From Capillidium heterosporum (Eukaryota; Entomophthoromycota; Entomophthoromycetes; Entomophthorales; Capillidiaceae), in contig WBMQ01000006.1 of assembly GCA_016630905.1 (NCBI GenBank), positions 124,001 to 188,000 on the forward strand: 64,000 bases of DNA, read 5' to 3'. Shown in pieces: positions 11,205 to 22,035 of this stretch. A program made the position numbers and the translations under genes. Numbering within the stretch: the stretch's first letter is position 1; every line of letters begins with the position of its first letter. Below the pieces are notes generated by a model. The model did not search any database, was not told where the DNA came from, and saw only the letters and a program-made list of their open reading frames with translations.

Positions 11205-12485
11205 TTACTTTGTCAATCTAGGCGCCCTCTTTTGGAACAAACTAAACAGAATATCAGGAGCATTGAATGCATTTAGCATAACCAAACCATCAAAACTTAC
11301 CTTTTCTTCCTCAAACACATCTTCTACATGCATCACCCTTTTGAAAACTGATATCTTAAACCCTAAGTTCAGCTGGTACGTCTTTACCTTACCTAAGAAG
11401 CTGAGAAGGTGGCTATCAAACTTGTCTAACCCGTACAGCGACAACCTTCTCAGATCGACGTCTGAAGAAAGGTTGGTAAAGCTACTGTCTATATTTAAAC
11501 CTCTAAGTACAACAATTTTGAGGTTTTTTAGATGGGTGAATATAGTGGTAAGGAAGAGGACGGTAGTTGATTCATCCCAAGTGGAGATCTTTAAACACTT
11601 CAAGTTGATAAAATAAGAAATGGTAGGTAGTAAAACTTTGGTCGACAAATCGGTATCCAGCTGGTGAAGGTTAGACCAAGCTTGAATTGGAAAGATGTCT
11701 GCTCTGTACTTAGAATTCGTAAGCTTACAAGTCAGCTTTTGAAGTTTGGGCCAGTTTTTAGGATCCATAAAAAGTTGGGTGGGATTTATCTTTCTCTCAT
11801 CCACATATTTCAACTCGACCAGTTTAGCGAAAGCTGGGAAGGGTAAGCGTTTGTCTTCTTTAAATCTTTGTAAGCGAAAGCTGAGTACCTGTAAGTTGGG
11901 GAATTTAGTGTTGAGGGTTATGAAAAAGTTTGACGAGGTGCGGTAGCTATCAATATAGAGGTATATCAGATTGGGATTGGTGTATCTCTCCAAAAATCTG
12001 GCACTGATGGTGTTGATGACCTTCAGCTTGGTTAAATTAGAAAACTTGTCATTTGCTAATAGATAACCTACATTTTCGTGATTTTGACTATATAACAAAA
12101 GCTCCTTCAACTTATCAAAGTTGAGGTCCCCTGACTGCAACTTAAGTTTGAACTGTTGGTCATTGGTAATCCTTTTGAAGGATACCAGGTTACTAAAGTC
12201 ATCTATGGTGAAATGCGGATTGTAGTAGCAGTAGGAGGATGCTTTGGTAATAGAGGATTTGTACTGGTCTATGAACTTGACAACGTAGGCTATAGAAGTT
12301 GGGTCTCTAAGCGATCTTAGGTTTTGCTTCGTCAGGAGAGAGTAGAAGTTGAGTAGAAATAGCCTACGCCGCGATAAAGTTCGAAAGTAATGGTTTTGAT
12401 GTGCTAATACGACTAAGGAGCGAAATGGGAGGTGGTGCAAAATTTCTTCGATAAGAAGGTCACCTAGGTCTTGTAGTTGTAACAT
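11205..12485 (-). CDS. F-box/leucine-rich-repeat-like protein, intact copy B
   Basis: Single-exon gene of 426 residues. The N-terminus MLQLQDLGDLLIEEILHHLP followed by FRSLVVLAHQNHYFRTLSRRRLF fits the F-box-like pattern that binds Skp1 in SCF ubiquitin ligases. The remainder is a series of irregular leucine-rich strands (for example FSNLTKLKVINT, FPNLQVLSFRLQRF, LKNLKIVVLRGLNI, LRRLSLYGLDKF), as in fungal F-box proteins whose repeats pick substrates. It is the only open copy among three tandem relatives at 9.2-14.3 kb. No intron is needed, unlike most genes in the window. The substrate is unknown. A plain RNI-like LRR protein without a working F-box is the main alternative. Confidence 0.82.
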   Translation of the reverse strand: MLQLQDLGDLLIEEILHHLPFRSLVVLAHQNHYFRTLSRRRLFLLNFYSLLTKQNLRSLRDPTSIAYVVKFIDQYKSSITKASSYCYYNPHFTIDDFSNLVSFKRITNDQQFKLKLQSGDLNFDKLKELLLYSQNHENVGYLLANDKFSNLTKLKVINTISARFLERYTNPNLIYLYIDSYRTSSNFFITLNTKFPNLQVLSFRLQRFKEDKRLPFPAFAKLVELKYVDERKINPTQLFMDPKNWPKLQKLTCKLTNSKYRADIFPIQAWSNLHQLDTDLSTKVLLPTISYFINLKCLKISTWDESTTVLFLTTIFTHLKNLKIVVLRGLNIDSSFTNLSSDVDLRRLSLYGLDKFDSHLLSFLGKVKTYQLNLGFKISVFKRVMHVEDVFEEEKVSFDGLVMLNAFNAPDILFSLFQKRAPRLTK

Positions 12486-13044
12486 GGCTGTTTAAGTGAT
12501 AAAGGTTGGCTAATAAATCTGTATACAGCTATCTTTTGAAAAGTTGTGAGCGTGAAATAAAAACCAAAATCCTATTGCTACTATTTATACTTTTCAGAAG
12601 CTTAAGTTTGTTGCGAGGTGGATATAACGGTTTTTCTGCTGCGGGTAAAAAGGAAGCAGTGAAATATTTTGAAGAGAAGCTTTTGATAAGATTGAAAGTT
12701 ATAATATAGGTAAACGGTCTAATAGGCCTGGGAAAGCGTCACTACATTCCTAATGGATAAATAGGATGAAAAGGTTATAGCATTTCAAAACTTGGTAAAT
12801 TTTAAAGCCACCTTGTAATGTATCAAAAGTCAATCTGCACTATTTATCAAAGTTAAAAATGAGTAAGAAACTGGTTAGTGTATATTTTAATATATTTCCA
12901 CAAAAATTTCAAGATATGTAAAGTAGTCCTTCAAAAGATGTTAAAAATATTGCCACATTGGCCATTTTATTGGAATTTTTGGTAAACGATGAGATAGGAT
13001 GCTTTGCCTTTTAGAGCACTATACCTTTGCAGTCCAGCATAAAC
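12486..13044. other. Spacer between F-box copies B and C
   Basis: Upstream region of copy B. The segment at about 12650-12690 (GAAGCAGTGAAATATTTTGA) has a close match at about 14355-14375 upstream of copy C, again showing that 5' flanks were duplicated with the genes. No separate gene seen. Confidence 0.5.
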
Positions 13045-14288
13045 CTACCACTTTATTATTTTAAGTGTCCTCCTTTCGATTGCATCAAATACTTGATCGG
13101 AAGTATCGAAAACTTTCAACTTCATTAAATTGTTGAAGCGTACATCTACTTCCTCAAATATCAATTCCACGTCCATCCCATCATTGAAGACGGTTTTTAA
13201 AACCTGTATCCAACTGGTAAGCTCCAACTTTACCTAAAAACATTAGAAACCGCTCGTCGAAGCCATTCAACCCATATAACATCAACTTCTTCAAGATTGA
13301 AGGAAAGGAAATGTAAACTACAGTAGCATTCAGTTTCAAAATTTTGAATGTAGCAAACTGGAGGTGCTTCAAGTTGGTGAATATCTTTGCTAAAAAGAGA
13401 CTAGTAGTCTGGGTATTGAAGGTAGAGACGGTAAAGTACGTCAAATTGAAAAAGTTGGAGATAGTGAGTGTCAATACCTTGTCGACAAATCAGTATCAAG
13501 CTCCTTGACATCGGGCTAAGCTGCAAAACCATTAAAGATACGTTTCTCCCCATTTACGAACTTGCAGCACAACTTTCGGACTTTGGGCCAGTACTTTGGA
13601 TCCTCCAGCTCTTCAGTAAAACCTACCTTCCTCTCGTCAAAGTAGGTCAACTTGATCAAGCTCTTGAGGTTGGGAAGAGTACACAGTTATTGGAAGTGAA
13701 TTTTCGTAAGTAGAAGTTGTAATTTACAACTTGAAAAAAGTTGGGTATGATGAAATGGTTATCGATTTGAAGGCACAACAGGCTGGAATTGGTATAGTTT
13801 TCCAAGAGCTGGGCGTTGATGGTGTTGTTGACCTTGAGCTTCATCAAATTGGCAAGTTGGAGGTTCGGAAACAAGTAACTTATATTTTCGTAACCATGAC
13901 AGTAAAATATAAGTGTCTTCAACTTGGAAAAACTGAAGTCGCCCTTTTGTAACTTGGATTTGAACCAGGAGACATTAGCTTTCTAAAGCGAGGTTGCTGA
14001 AATCGGTTAGGACGAAAAAGGAGTTATAGTAGTAGCAGTAAGAGTAAACTTTGGGATATTGCCTTTGAATCTATCCAAGTACTTGCAGATGTAGTTTAAA
14101 CTGGTTGGATCTCTAGTTGAACTCATGTTATTCTTGGCTAAGAGGTGGTAGAAGTTGAATAGGAATATTCTACGTAACGCTAAAGCTCGAAAATTTCGAT
14201 TTTGATGGGAGACTACAATCAAAGAGTTACAGGTTAAGTGTAGTAAGGTCTCTTCTAGAATATCAGATAAGTCTTACAGCTGTAACAT
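13045..14288 (-). pseudogene. Broken F-box/LRR gene, copy C
   Basis: Third tandem relative. The start MLQL at 14288 is followed at once by a stop where the intact copy has QDL. Further pieces homologous to copy B lie in different frames at about 14222-14007 (HQNRNFRALALRRIFLFNF), 13922-13656 (NLMKLKVNNTINAQLLENY), 13474-13181 (LKKLMLYGLNGFDERFL) and 13227-13045 (NLMKLKVFDTSDQVFD). With an early stop and several frame changes it cannot encode a full protein. It is more decayed than copy A. Confidence 0.8.
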
Positions 14289-15165
14289 CTGTAGTATAGT
14301 TGTTAGTTGAAGGACTCTGGTGTTGCTAGCTGGGACTTGTCAATAGTTATATGTAAAAGGAAGTGGTGAAATATTTTAAAGATATCATTCTGAAAGATAG
14401 GAAGGTTACAAGAACATTTCCCAAACAATTATGTATATTTAGAGGCTTATAAAGGCCTTTGTCGATAGTTTTAAATTCTAGCTTGGATTTCTTCTTGGAG
14501 AATGTAAATAGAGCAGCAAACTAACTTTTATAGAGTAAGAAATTTTCCAACAAAATGCTATCTATATCGACTTTGAGCTGCATTTCATTTATAAAGCTGT
14601 GTAAAGTTAAGCACCTATCCCAGCATTGATGTTTTAAACCTTTATATCTTTTTGAATTTATTAATCGCTATACAAACAAAGCTGTCAGGCTAGATGATTT
14701 AAGTCTTCTTATAATAGACTTTTGTATCTTATATTTGACAACAACTGATGTATGCGTTGCTATCAAAGCTAGTGGTAAGAGGTAGCAGATTGATTGTACA
14801 TCATGTAAGTGTCTGGTAGCATATGTTCAACTTTATCCTTTTGCCAACCAATACATTAGTGTCTTGACTTTATAAAAGTTTATAAGATAGCTGCCAAGTA
14901 GATCAGTAGTATGATACCTACTAAATTGAATCTAAAAAATAACACGGGTAAGATAAACCATCTATTGACGATGCAAATCAAGACTATGGATAGCAAACTT
15001 ACCTTACAAAATTCCAACAGCTCAGCTCTAGCCTAAACCAAATTTTATTTTTATCAAGTTCCTTCTAAAAAACTTAAACTCCAACGAAACATACAAGTTA
15101 AAATTTTCAAGGTACAAGTTGAACTACCATTATACTAATTACAACTTTCCCAGAACTTTACTAAC
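14289..15165. other. Spacer, copy C upstream to CCT5 3' end
   Basis: AT-rich; holds the duplicated F-box 5' flank near 14350-14400 and the CCT5 3' flank. No gene recognised. Confidence 0.5.
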
Positions 15166-17071
15166 TTACTGTTCCCCGGAGTGGGTGATGACATCGTCAA
15201 TCTTGAGGATCATCTTGACAAGCTGGGTAGCCAGCAGGAGCTGCTGGCGTTTGGAGATGAGGGGGTCAAAGACGAACTGGTCCTTCATGTTGTAGGAGCC
15301 CTTGTTGAGACAGTCAACACCTAAAGCTGGGTTGTTCTGGCGCACCTGCTCCGACTTGATTTCGGCTAAAGTTTCGATGGGAGCGAAACCAGAGTTCTCG
15401 GCTAAAGTCAAGGGGACGGCGTCGAGGGCGGCGGCGAAAGCGCGCATGGCGTACTGTTCAACGCTAGCTACCTCGTCGGCAGCTTGACTGACCTTCAAAC
15501 TGCAAGCGATCTCAGCAGCACCCCCACCGTAAACGACGCGGTTGTCTTTGACTAGGTTACGAACAACACACATGGCGTCGTGTAGCGAACGCTTGGCCTC
15601 GTCGACAATCATCTTGTTACCACCTCTAACTAGGATGGTGACGGCACGGGTGTTGGCACATTCTTCAATGACTAACATACGGTCTTTGGTAGTTCCGAAG
15701 GCGATTTCACGCACGACACCGGCCGAGCCTAATTTGGAGGCGTTCAGATCCTCGAATCGGGGAACGATACGACCATTGGTGGCAATGGCGATGAGTTCGA
15801 TCTCTGAACCACCAACCCATCTTACAGCTGGCAGCTTGTTCTGCAGCAGCAGATGGTTGGCCTCATCATCGAAACCCCACTGGCAGATAACTAAATTGGC
15901 ACCCGAGTCCTTGATTTGGGCAATCATTTTGGTGAACTTCTCCTCCTCGTAGGCCTGTAGCTTCTGGTACTGCTCGACCGAGGTAATATCCAGCTTGTGC
16001 TTGGTCTTGGGACGAGGGGGCTCAAAGGCACAGGTCAAGATGGCGATCTTAGCATTACTAATCTCGCGGGGCATCTGGGGGTGGGAGAAGTCCTTGTCGA
16101 TGACAACACCTTTGACGAGCAGAGTGTCAGACATCGAACCTCCAACCTTACCCTCCATCTTAATCAACTCAAAGTCAACATCCTTACGGTCCAAGTCGGC
16201 GACCGAGAGTATAGCGTCTACTGCAATCTGGGTGAACTGATCGTGGCATTTTGAGACACTGAAAAGAGAGGTTAATTGATATACCATGAAATATAAAGAG
16301 GTAAATAGACGAAACTGCGGCTTACATTTTAGAACCTAAACTAGTTTTAGCGGTCTTGAAGAGGTTGGTAGTATTCTCCTTGCTGAACTCGACTACATCG
16401 GAAATTTGGTCTAAATGTTCAATAGCGACTTGACAAGCCCTTTCGAATCCATCGGCAATTCGAATAGGATGTAAACCACGGTCTAAAAGTTGTTCGGTCT
16501 GTTCTAAGAGGGCTCCAGCCAAAACTAGCAAAATAACTCGAGTTAATAGAAGATCATTTTAAAGCATATTTTAACACAATTAACATACCTACTACACCGG
16601 TGGTACCATCTCCAATCTCATCATCTTGGGATTTACTAAGTTGAACTAAAAGTTTGGCAATCTGGTGCTCTACTTCCATCTGACCTAAAATAGTGGCACC
16701 ATCGTTGGTAATGGTAATATCACCGTCGGGTGAGATAAGGATCTTGTCCAATCCTAAATTAAAATAGAGCAGCGTTTAAATATTTTACTTGATTGAAGTT
16801 GAGTATGCTTAAAAATAAAACTTACCACGAGGACCTAAGGAGGTCTTGATAATGTTAGCTACCGTTTTAGCAGCCAAGATATGAGCCTAGAGTAAACTTA
16901 GGTTATTGTTGAACTTGGGAATTAGGATAGCAAAATAAATAGATAAAGCTTTAAAGAATTTACCTTTTGAGCTTCAATACCATTCAACCTAGATTTCTTC
17001 TGCTGCTCCCTTACGATGATGAAGGGTCTTCCATACTCGTCAGTGGCGTAAACGGCTTGGCCTGGGTTCAT
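15166..17071 (-). CDS. CCT5: Chaperonin TCP-1 epsilon subunit
   Basis: Epsilon subunit of the cytosolic group II chaperonin TRiC/CCT, which folds actin and tubulin with ATP. Five exons (17071-16964, 16886-16826, 16753-16589, 16524-16326, 16258-15166) join in frame to 541 residues, the normal length. Motifs: TSLGPRGLDKIL spanning exons 2-3, the ATPase loop [24 protein letters not shown], the epsilon-type [37 protein letters not shown], and the second ATPase segment [26 protein letters not shown] and [15 protein letters not shown] also fit CCT5 better than other CCT subunits. Introns of 64-77 nt lie mainly toward the 5' end. The stop follows SGEQ; a GTAAG overlaps it, but an extra 3' exon there is unconvincing. 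Confidence 0.97.
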
Positions 17072-17859
17072 CTTGGTTAAGTTTTACTTTACGATTCGAA
17101 AACTCAGCTTTCTGAAATTTTTCAAACATTTTGTGCTGTAGGTTGGGTTCTTTCAGGTTGGAACTTGATTGGTGTATTGAACTTATGAATTCGAAAGCAG
17201 TTTCTCCTTTGGACAAATAGCGTTTGGTATTGGCATTAAGTTATGTATACGAAATTCCAAAGAGAAAGTATTTGATATTGTCAAGACTAAAGGAAAATAG
17301 AATAGCCAATTTCTATTGGCTTTTGCTAACATAATAGCTGATGAAATAAAATCTAAATATTAGATTGGGATTCCTATGAAACTACAATCCACTTGTTTAT
17401 GATGCTATTTCTAAAACATAGTTCATCACCCAAGCTTCCGCCTACAACTAATTCAAAAACGGACTTGCTGATTCAAAACTTAGCAACTCTAACTATGAAG
17501 TGGAAACACTTAAATTTTGAACTCGAATCCAAAAGCGAATCGACTCCAATTAGATTTGTAATAAAGCTCCACCAAACCTTCAAAGAATAAGCGAAAATCC
17601 CCAAGACTAAAAAGCCAAATCTAGCCAAGTGCAATCTGATTTCTTGGTAAACTTATGAAATCCTTGACAAATCTGGCTCTCAAACCAAACTGGACTCCAG
17701 CCACAATTTGTAATACCTTTAACAGCACGTGGCATCCCCTTTGACTCTCAAAAGATTAGAAAAGAACATTCCAAAATGAGCTTTGACAACTTAATGGGTC
17801 CTGAACCCAAAGGGAACGTCTTTTAGTTACTGGAAAAACTAACTATCACCAAAACTTCG
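17072..17859. other. Spacer upstream of CCT5
   Basis: Shared 5' region of CCT5 (minus) and the small plus-strand gene at 17860. A plus frame at about 17393-17590 of 65 codons shows no domain. No RNA gene seen. Confidence 0.5.
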
Positions 17860-18207
17860 ATGCTTGATGAAACTTTTGCTACAATAAACCACAGAGACAG
17901 CTTTGAATCCACGAGTTCGGCAAACAGCTTTCGAACCGATACTACCCAATCTAAGAATAGCTCGCTAAGTGACAAGAAGGTCAGTTTCCACGAGTTGAAG
18001 CAGGTGCGGGCCTTTCGTGATAAATGTAACCAACCTTTAAATTCGCAGCAGACCATCGACTTGGAAGGTGAATTGGACAAGCCTTTGAAAGAGTTGACCG
18101 ACTCTATACCTTATTTGCCTAAACGCACTTTATCCAACAAGATTAAGAAGTTGGTGGTCAAGATTAAATCAAAATCCAACAACTTGGTAGTCCCCGAAGA
18201 GAGATGA
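17860..18207 (+). CDS. Small basic/serine-rich protein of unknown function
   Basis: Open frame of 115 residues from ATG 17860 to TGA. Codons in the centre are less AT-biased than the surrounding spacer, which suggests coding. The N-terminal third is Ser/Thr-rich and looks disordered; KKVSFHELKQVRAF near residues 39-52 contains KVSF, which fits the RVxF docking consensus for protein phosphatase 1; the C-terminal third is lysine-rich (LSNKIKKLVVKIKSKSNNL). No family was recognised. A PP1-binding role is only inference from a short motif. It is divergent from CCT5 and followed by about 1 kb without a gene. Confidence 0.5.
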   Translation: MLDETFATINHRDSFESTSSANSFRTDTTQSKNSSLSDKKVSFHELKQVRAFRDKCNQPLNSQQTIDLEGELDKPLKELTDSIPYLPKRTLSNKIKKLVVKIKSKSNNLVVPEER

Positions 18208-19172
18208 CATTGGTTTTTAGTTGGATCGAGAACTTGCAACTACTAATTACTAAATTATTACTATTCATACCTTTAAACAATAAAATTTATTTCAAGTCAA
18301 GACTTTTGGTAGGTGCTTGTAATCTTGACAGTCTTTTCATAAAGGCTTTCGATCATACAGGTTTGAGCAGCTTTTAGTTATGATAGTATTAGTTATATAT
18401 TGGGATTGGTTATATATAATCAACTTTTATTATATACTAACTATGTTCCTATAGGTTTAAGATTGGCCTTACATCTATAGTATTTGATACAGGAAAGCAG
18501 CTTGAAATAACGTTGCATGCTCATATAACGGATGTCACATGGGCTTCAAGATCGAATACAGATTACTTGGACATAGTAATGATACTAACCGGGCTATGCA
18601 AATTGGTAAGGTGTATATATTGCACATATACCTACTTTTATTCTACCAATTATTCAAAGGTTGGTTTAATTGTTTATGCATAAGCATTCCTTTACTAAAT
18701 CATTCATCTTATAACGAAGCTATAAGTTGAAATGGGAGATCCAAAGATAGCTTCATAGTTTCATAGAACTACTCTATCGATACAGATTTATTGCAGAACT
18801 TTACCATGCTATAGTTGATAGTGCAGTTTAATCTACTATATCTTGGCTTTGGATTTTATATAGCACTACTATATGTTTATGGGCATGGTGTTGTTGTAAT
18901 ATAAATGGAGTATCTGTTTTCGAGAAAGAATCTACAACGTATTGTCCAGAGATTATTAGCAACTATTTATAAAAATGGTAATTACACCTCTAGCTTTACT
19001 CCGAGGATGTTTATCTAGTTTTGCGACATATAGAGCCAAAGATGTTAAACACACATATGAATTGAAATTAATCGAGTAAAATAGTCAACATAAAAGTACG
19101 AACATGCTATATATCGGTTAAAATGAAATAATTTATCAATAGGAATCCATCCATACAAAACGGAAGTTTAGC
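18208..19172. other. Spacer
   Basis: AT-rich, about 1 kb, between the small unknown gene and the PEX11 3' end. Nothing recognisable. Confidence 0.5.
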
Positions 19173-19901
19173 TTACAAGTAAGCAGCAACGGCAGCCAAG
19201 AAGCCAGCTACATCAACAAGATCGTTGTTGAAGGGAGAGGTTTCCAACGAGTAATGTAACGACATAAAGGTGTAGCATAAGGTGGAGAAGGTCTTGATAA
19301 CCAACTTACGTTTCTCTTCAACCAAGTCCTTCAATTCGAACTCCATGTCCTTCTTCTGTTTGACCAATTTACGCGATTCCTCGACCAAATTGATGATTTC
19401 CAAGATATTGTAAACTAGCCAAGCTCTGCAGGAGTACCGAGCTGACTTGACAACAGCGTTGGGAGAGATAGGTAGAAGCTGTAAAGAACCTAGCCAGTAG
19501 GTATGCTCCAATGGGTAGTAGAGTAACATGGAGAGGACCTGTAGCTTTTGGATAGTGGTAATATTTTTGTCTTTGGACTTGGTGGAAAGAAGGGCTTGGG
19601 CCATGAGGGGGAGACTACCACGGAACCGGAATACGGTACGGGTGTCAGAGATAATCTTTATAAGGTTGTTGACTGAGACACTGCTTACTGAGTTGCGATA
19701 ATTGCGGTTGTAAAGTAAAACTAACTTGGCGCTGTATTGGATGAGCTAAAATGTTCAAAATAAAGTGGTTACAGACTTTGTAGAATGTAAAATAGTTACC
19801 GCTAAAGCCTTGTCGAAACCACCCACCGTACTAACGTTGGTAGCTACTGCATTCAAAGTGTCGGCTGTGGACTGTAATGGGAACTCGGGTAGGGAACTCA
19901 T
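19173..19901 (-). CDS. PEX11: Peroxisomal membrane protein Pex11
   Basis: Pex11 drives peroxisome elongation and division at the peroxisomal membrane. Exons 19901-19800 and 19745-19173 join in frame (54-nt intron) to 224 residues, near the usual 230-240. The splice junction rebuilds the conserved N-terminal stretch FDKALALIQYSAKLV, which fits the Pex11 amphipathic helix that inserts in the membrane. Later come TRTVFRFRGSLPLM, LLYYPLEHTYWLG and a hydrophobic segment AWLVYNILEIINLV, then a charged coiled segment and a hydrophobic C-terminus (DVAGFLAAVAAYL). The start MSSLPEFPLQSTADTLNAV was chosen as the only ATG giving the full first helix. In other fungi PEX11 is induced on fatty acids; no obvious element was seen here. 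Confidence 0.93.
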
Positions 19902-20198
19902 AATATTACACTTGGTACCTTGATGAAAGATCTTAGATTTCTCTTGGATTTGTAGCTGCCTTTTATTAAGCTTAATTAGTAGGTGACATCACTTTGGTTC
20001 TATTGGCTAGCTTGGATAGCATCCCTCCAAATCTTTCTGCTACCCTCTAAATTTTTCCTAGGTTGGCTTGTAAACTGGATTGCTACAAGTTAGAGGTAGT
20101 ACAGGAGGATACGGATTTGAAACCCATTTGTCAAATACACTTGCTAACAACTCTGAAAACCAGATGTCAAAATTTATCCCTTCGAAATCGACTTTGAC

Positions 20199-20664
20199 AT
20201 GGGTAGATACTTGCAATTAAAAGAGATTGAAATTTTTGAACGGCTTATTTGGTCCGATGTCGGCTATAAATATTTTTATCCCTTGCTCAGCTTATCAAAG
20301 GAGTGGATTTATTCGATAGACTGCTTTTATAGAAGGTATGCTAACTCAAATATGGATCTTAGCATGTATTTGAATCGTATAGTGAAAAGATACAGCTGTT
20401 CTTACCTAGTCAGGTGTGGACAAAACGGCAAGATCAATTGGTTTAGGTGTCTAGGTTAGCTAACTAAAGAGCTTGCTCTCAAAAAGCTAGGCATTCCATA
20501 TAATTATGGATACACAGATCTAAATGGTGATAGCTTTGACCAGTCTGGAGATCCAACATTCTTCAATTTCTCACCTCACCTTTATATTTCATCTGCTAGG
20601 CTATTTTGGAGTCTGGTATTGAAAGGTATACATACTCCAATCCAGTTTAAATGTTGCTTCTGAT
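20199..20664 (+). pseudogene. F-box-like remnant with in-frame stop
   Basis: Frame opening MGRYLQLKEIEIFERLIW and continuing YFYPLLSLSKEWIYSID, which fits a loose F-box-like start. It meets a TAG at 20457, after 86 codons, yet the same frame stays open for another 68 codons (LTKELALKKLGIPYNYGYT...) to a TGA. No intron of acceptable length removes the stop. Read as a decayed gene or fragment, possibly related to the F-box genes to the left; similarity to them is not clear at sequence level. Confidence 0.35.
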
Positions 20665-21054
20665 CAACTAGAGAATCTGATTTGAACTCCATACCTACAC
20701 TTTGTAGCGATGGATACGCACTTTTATAAAACATAGCGACATTTTTACCTAGCCTCCTCAACCCCTGTAGATCATCAAATAGCACTATTAATTAAGGAGG
20801 CTATTTAAGCTTCCACTAAGGTTAACTTGGTGATTTCTTAATAGTAGAAGGAAACCCTTCCTCCTATATCGAACTTTAGTTCAATGGAACAATCCCATGA
20901 ACATATAAAAAGACCAATGTAGCAAACAAATTAGAAGTATAAAAATCATCTCTATGGTAGTAAAGTTTTTATTTAACAAAGTGTATAAGTATGTATATAT
21001 TTACATATAGAAACCACCCATTGCAGTGTAACAGGTGAAAATCGATGAAACTTT
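20665..21054. other. Spacer
   Basis: AT-rich. A minus frame of 67 codons at about 20582-20785 overlaps the remnant and has no recognisable family. Confidence 0.45.
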
Positions 21055-22035
21055 TTAGACGTACAATGAAGAAGTTAGTAGCAACATGTGTTCCATAATC
21101 ATGGAGTAAGTAGCGTAGATCGAATTGGGCTGGTCAGGCTGGCGAACTAGACCCTCCTTGGCCATGTTGTAGTAGTTCAAGGTATCATCCATTTCCAACA
21201 ATATTCCTACCTTACTAGGTACAGTGAAGTTCTCCTTACCAAACTTCAAAGTAGTTGGGGAGCTAGGTGGGCTGAACTCGGAGCTGTTCATTGAGTTGGT
21301 GGCAAAGGGATGGTCGTTGACAAAGTACTTGTGCTTCATGAGCAGCTGGTTAAAGCTACTTAGAGCACACATAGCATTGAACAAATCTAGGAAAGGATCC
21401 AAGTTGCGAGTCGAGTGCAGGTAGAAAAAGAGATTCTCAACTGAGACCAGTTCGTTGATGTGCAGCTCCAAAACTTTGGTACGGCAGTGGGTTAGTATGA
21501 AGGGGTGGATGTTCTCCAAGTAGTCGATGATGAAGTTGATGTCTTGGGATCGGATCTGACCTTCTTCGACGTAGTTCAATAAAATCTGCTCGATGCCTGC
21601 TAAAGGGGTGTTGGGTTCCAAGTGTGATTGCTTGGTCTGCAAAGTGTCGGTGCTGTTGGAGGGGTCGGAGTCCAAGTTTTCAACCTGGTAGTACTCGGGG
21701 TTGGGGGCGGTAAGTACCTTCAACTTATTTACATTTTTGGTTCCCAGCTTTTTGGCCTTCTGTTGGTGCAGTCTTAAAGACTTGGCCTGCTTGGTCAGGT
21801 CGTCAACCTTCTTGATACGTTTGCCTTTGGGGCCCCGTTTCAAAATGGGAGAGTTGAAGCAGCAGGTCGACTTGCGCTTGACGCAGGCTAAACAGACCTC
21901 ACCCTCCATGACGCAGCGGGTCTTACGCTTCTGACACATGTCACAAGCTCGTATGGCATCCTTGATTTTCTTGCGTTGGGGTACGGTTGGTCTTCGTTCC
22001 ATTTCTATAAGCTCAGTTATCCGGTTCAACTCCAT
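21055..22035 (-). CDS. Zn2Cys6 binuclear cluster transcription factor
   Basis: Fungal-type transcription factor of 326 residues in a single exon. Near residue 30 the DNA-binding cluster shows the exact spacing C-x2-C-x6-C-x6-C-x2-C-x6-C (ACDMCQKRKTRC, then CLACVKRKSTC), with the usual basic KRKTRC segment. A lysine/arginine-rich linker follows (KRGPKGKRIKK, a likely nuclear localisation signal). The rest is mainly helical and lacks a recognisable fungal regulatory domain, so it is shorter than typical 600-900 residue members. The start MELNRITELIEMERR is the first ATG. Target genes are unknown; neighbours (PEX11, sphingomyelinase) allow only a guess at lipid metabolism. Confidence 0.9.
   Translation of the reverse strand: MELNRITELIEMERRPTVPQRKKIKDAIRACDMCQKRKTRCVMEGEVCLACVKRKSTCCFNSPILKRGPKGKRIKKVDDLTKQAKSLRLHQQKAKKLGTKNVNKLKVLTAPNPEYYQVENLDSDPSNSTDTLQTKQSHLEPNTPLAGIEQILLNYVEEGQIRSQDINFIIDYLENIHPFILTHCRTKVLELHINELVSVENLFFYLHSTRNLDPFLDLFNAMCALSSFNQLLMKHKYFVNDHPFATNSMNSSEFSPPSSPTTLKFGKENFTVPSKVGILLEMDDTLNYYNMAKEGLVRQPDQPNSIYATYSMIMEHMLLLTSSLYV

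Noticed and set aside
15121-15175. Extra 3' exon of CCT5 via the GTAAGT overlapping its stop
   Set aside because: It would replace the normal-looking end with a short run from AT-rich spacer; the length without it already equals the family's.
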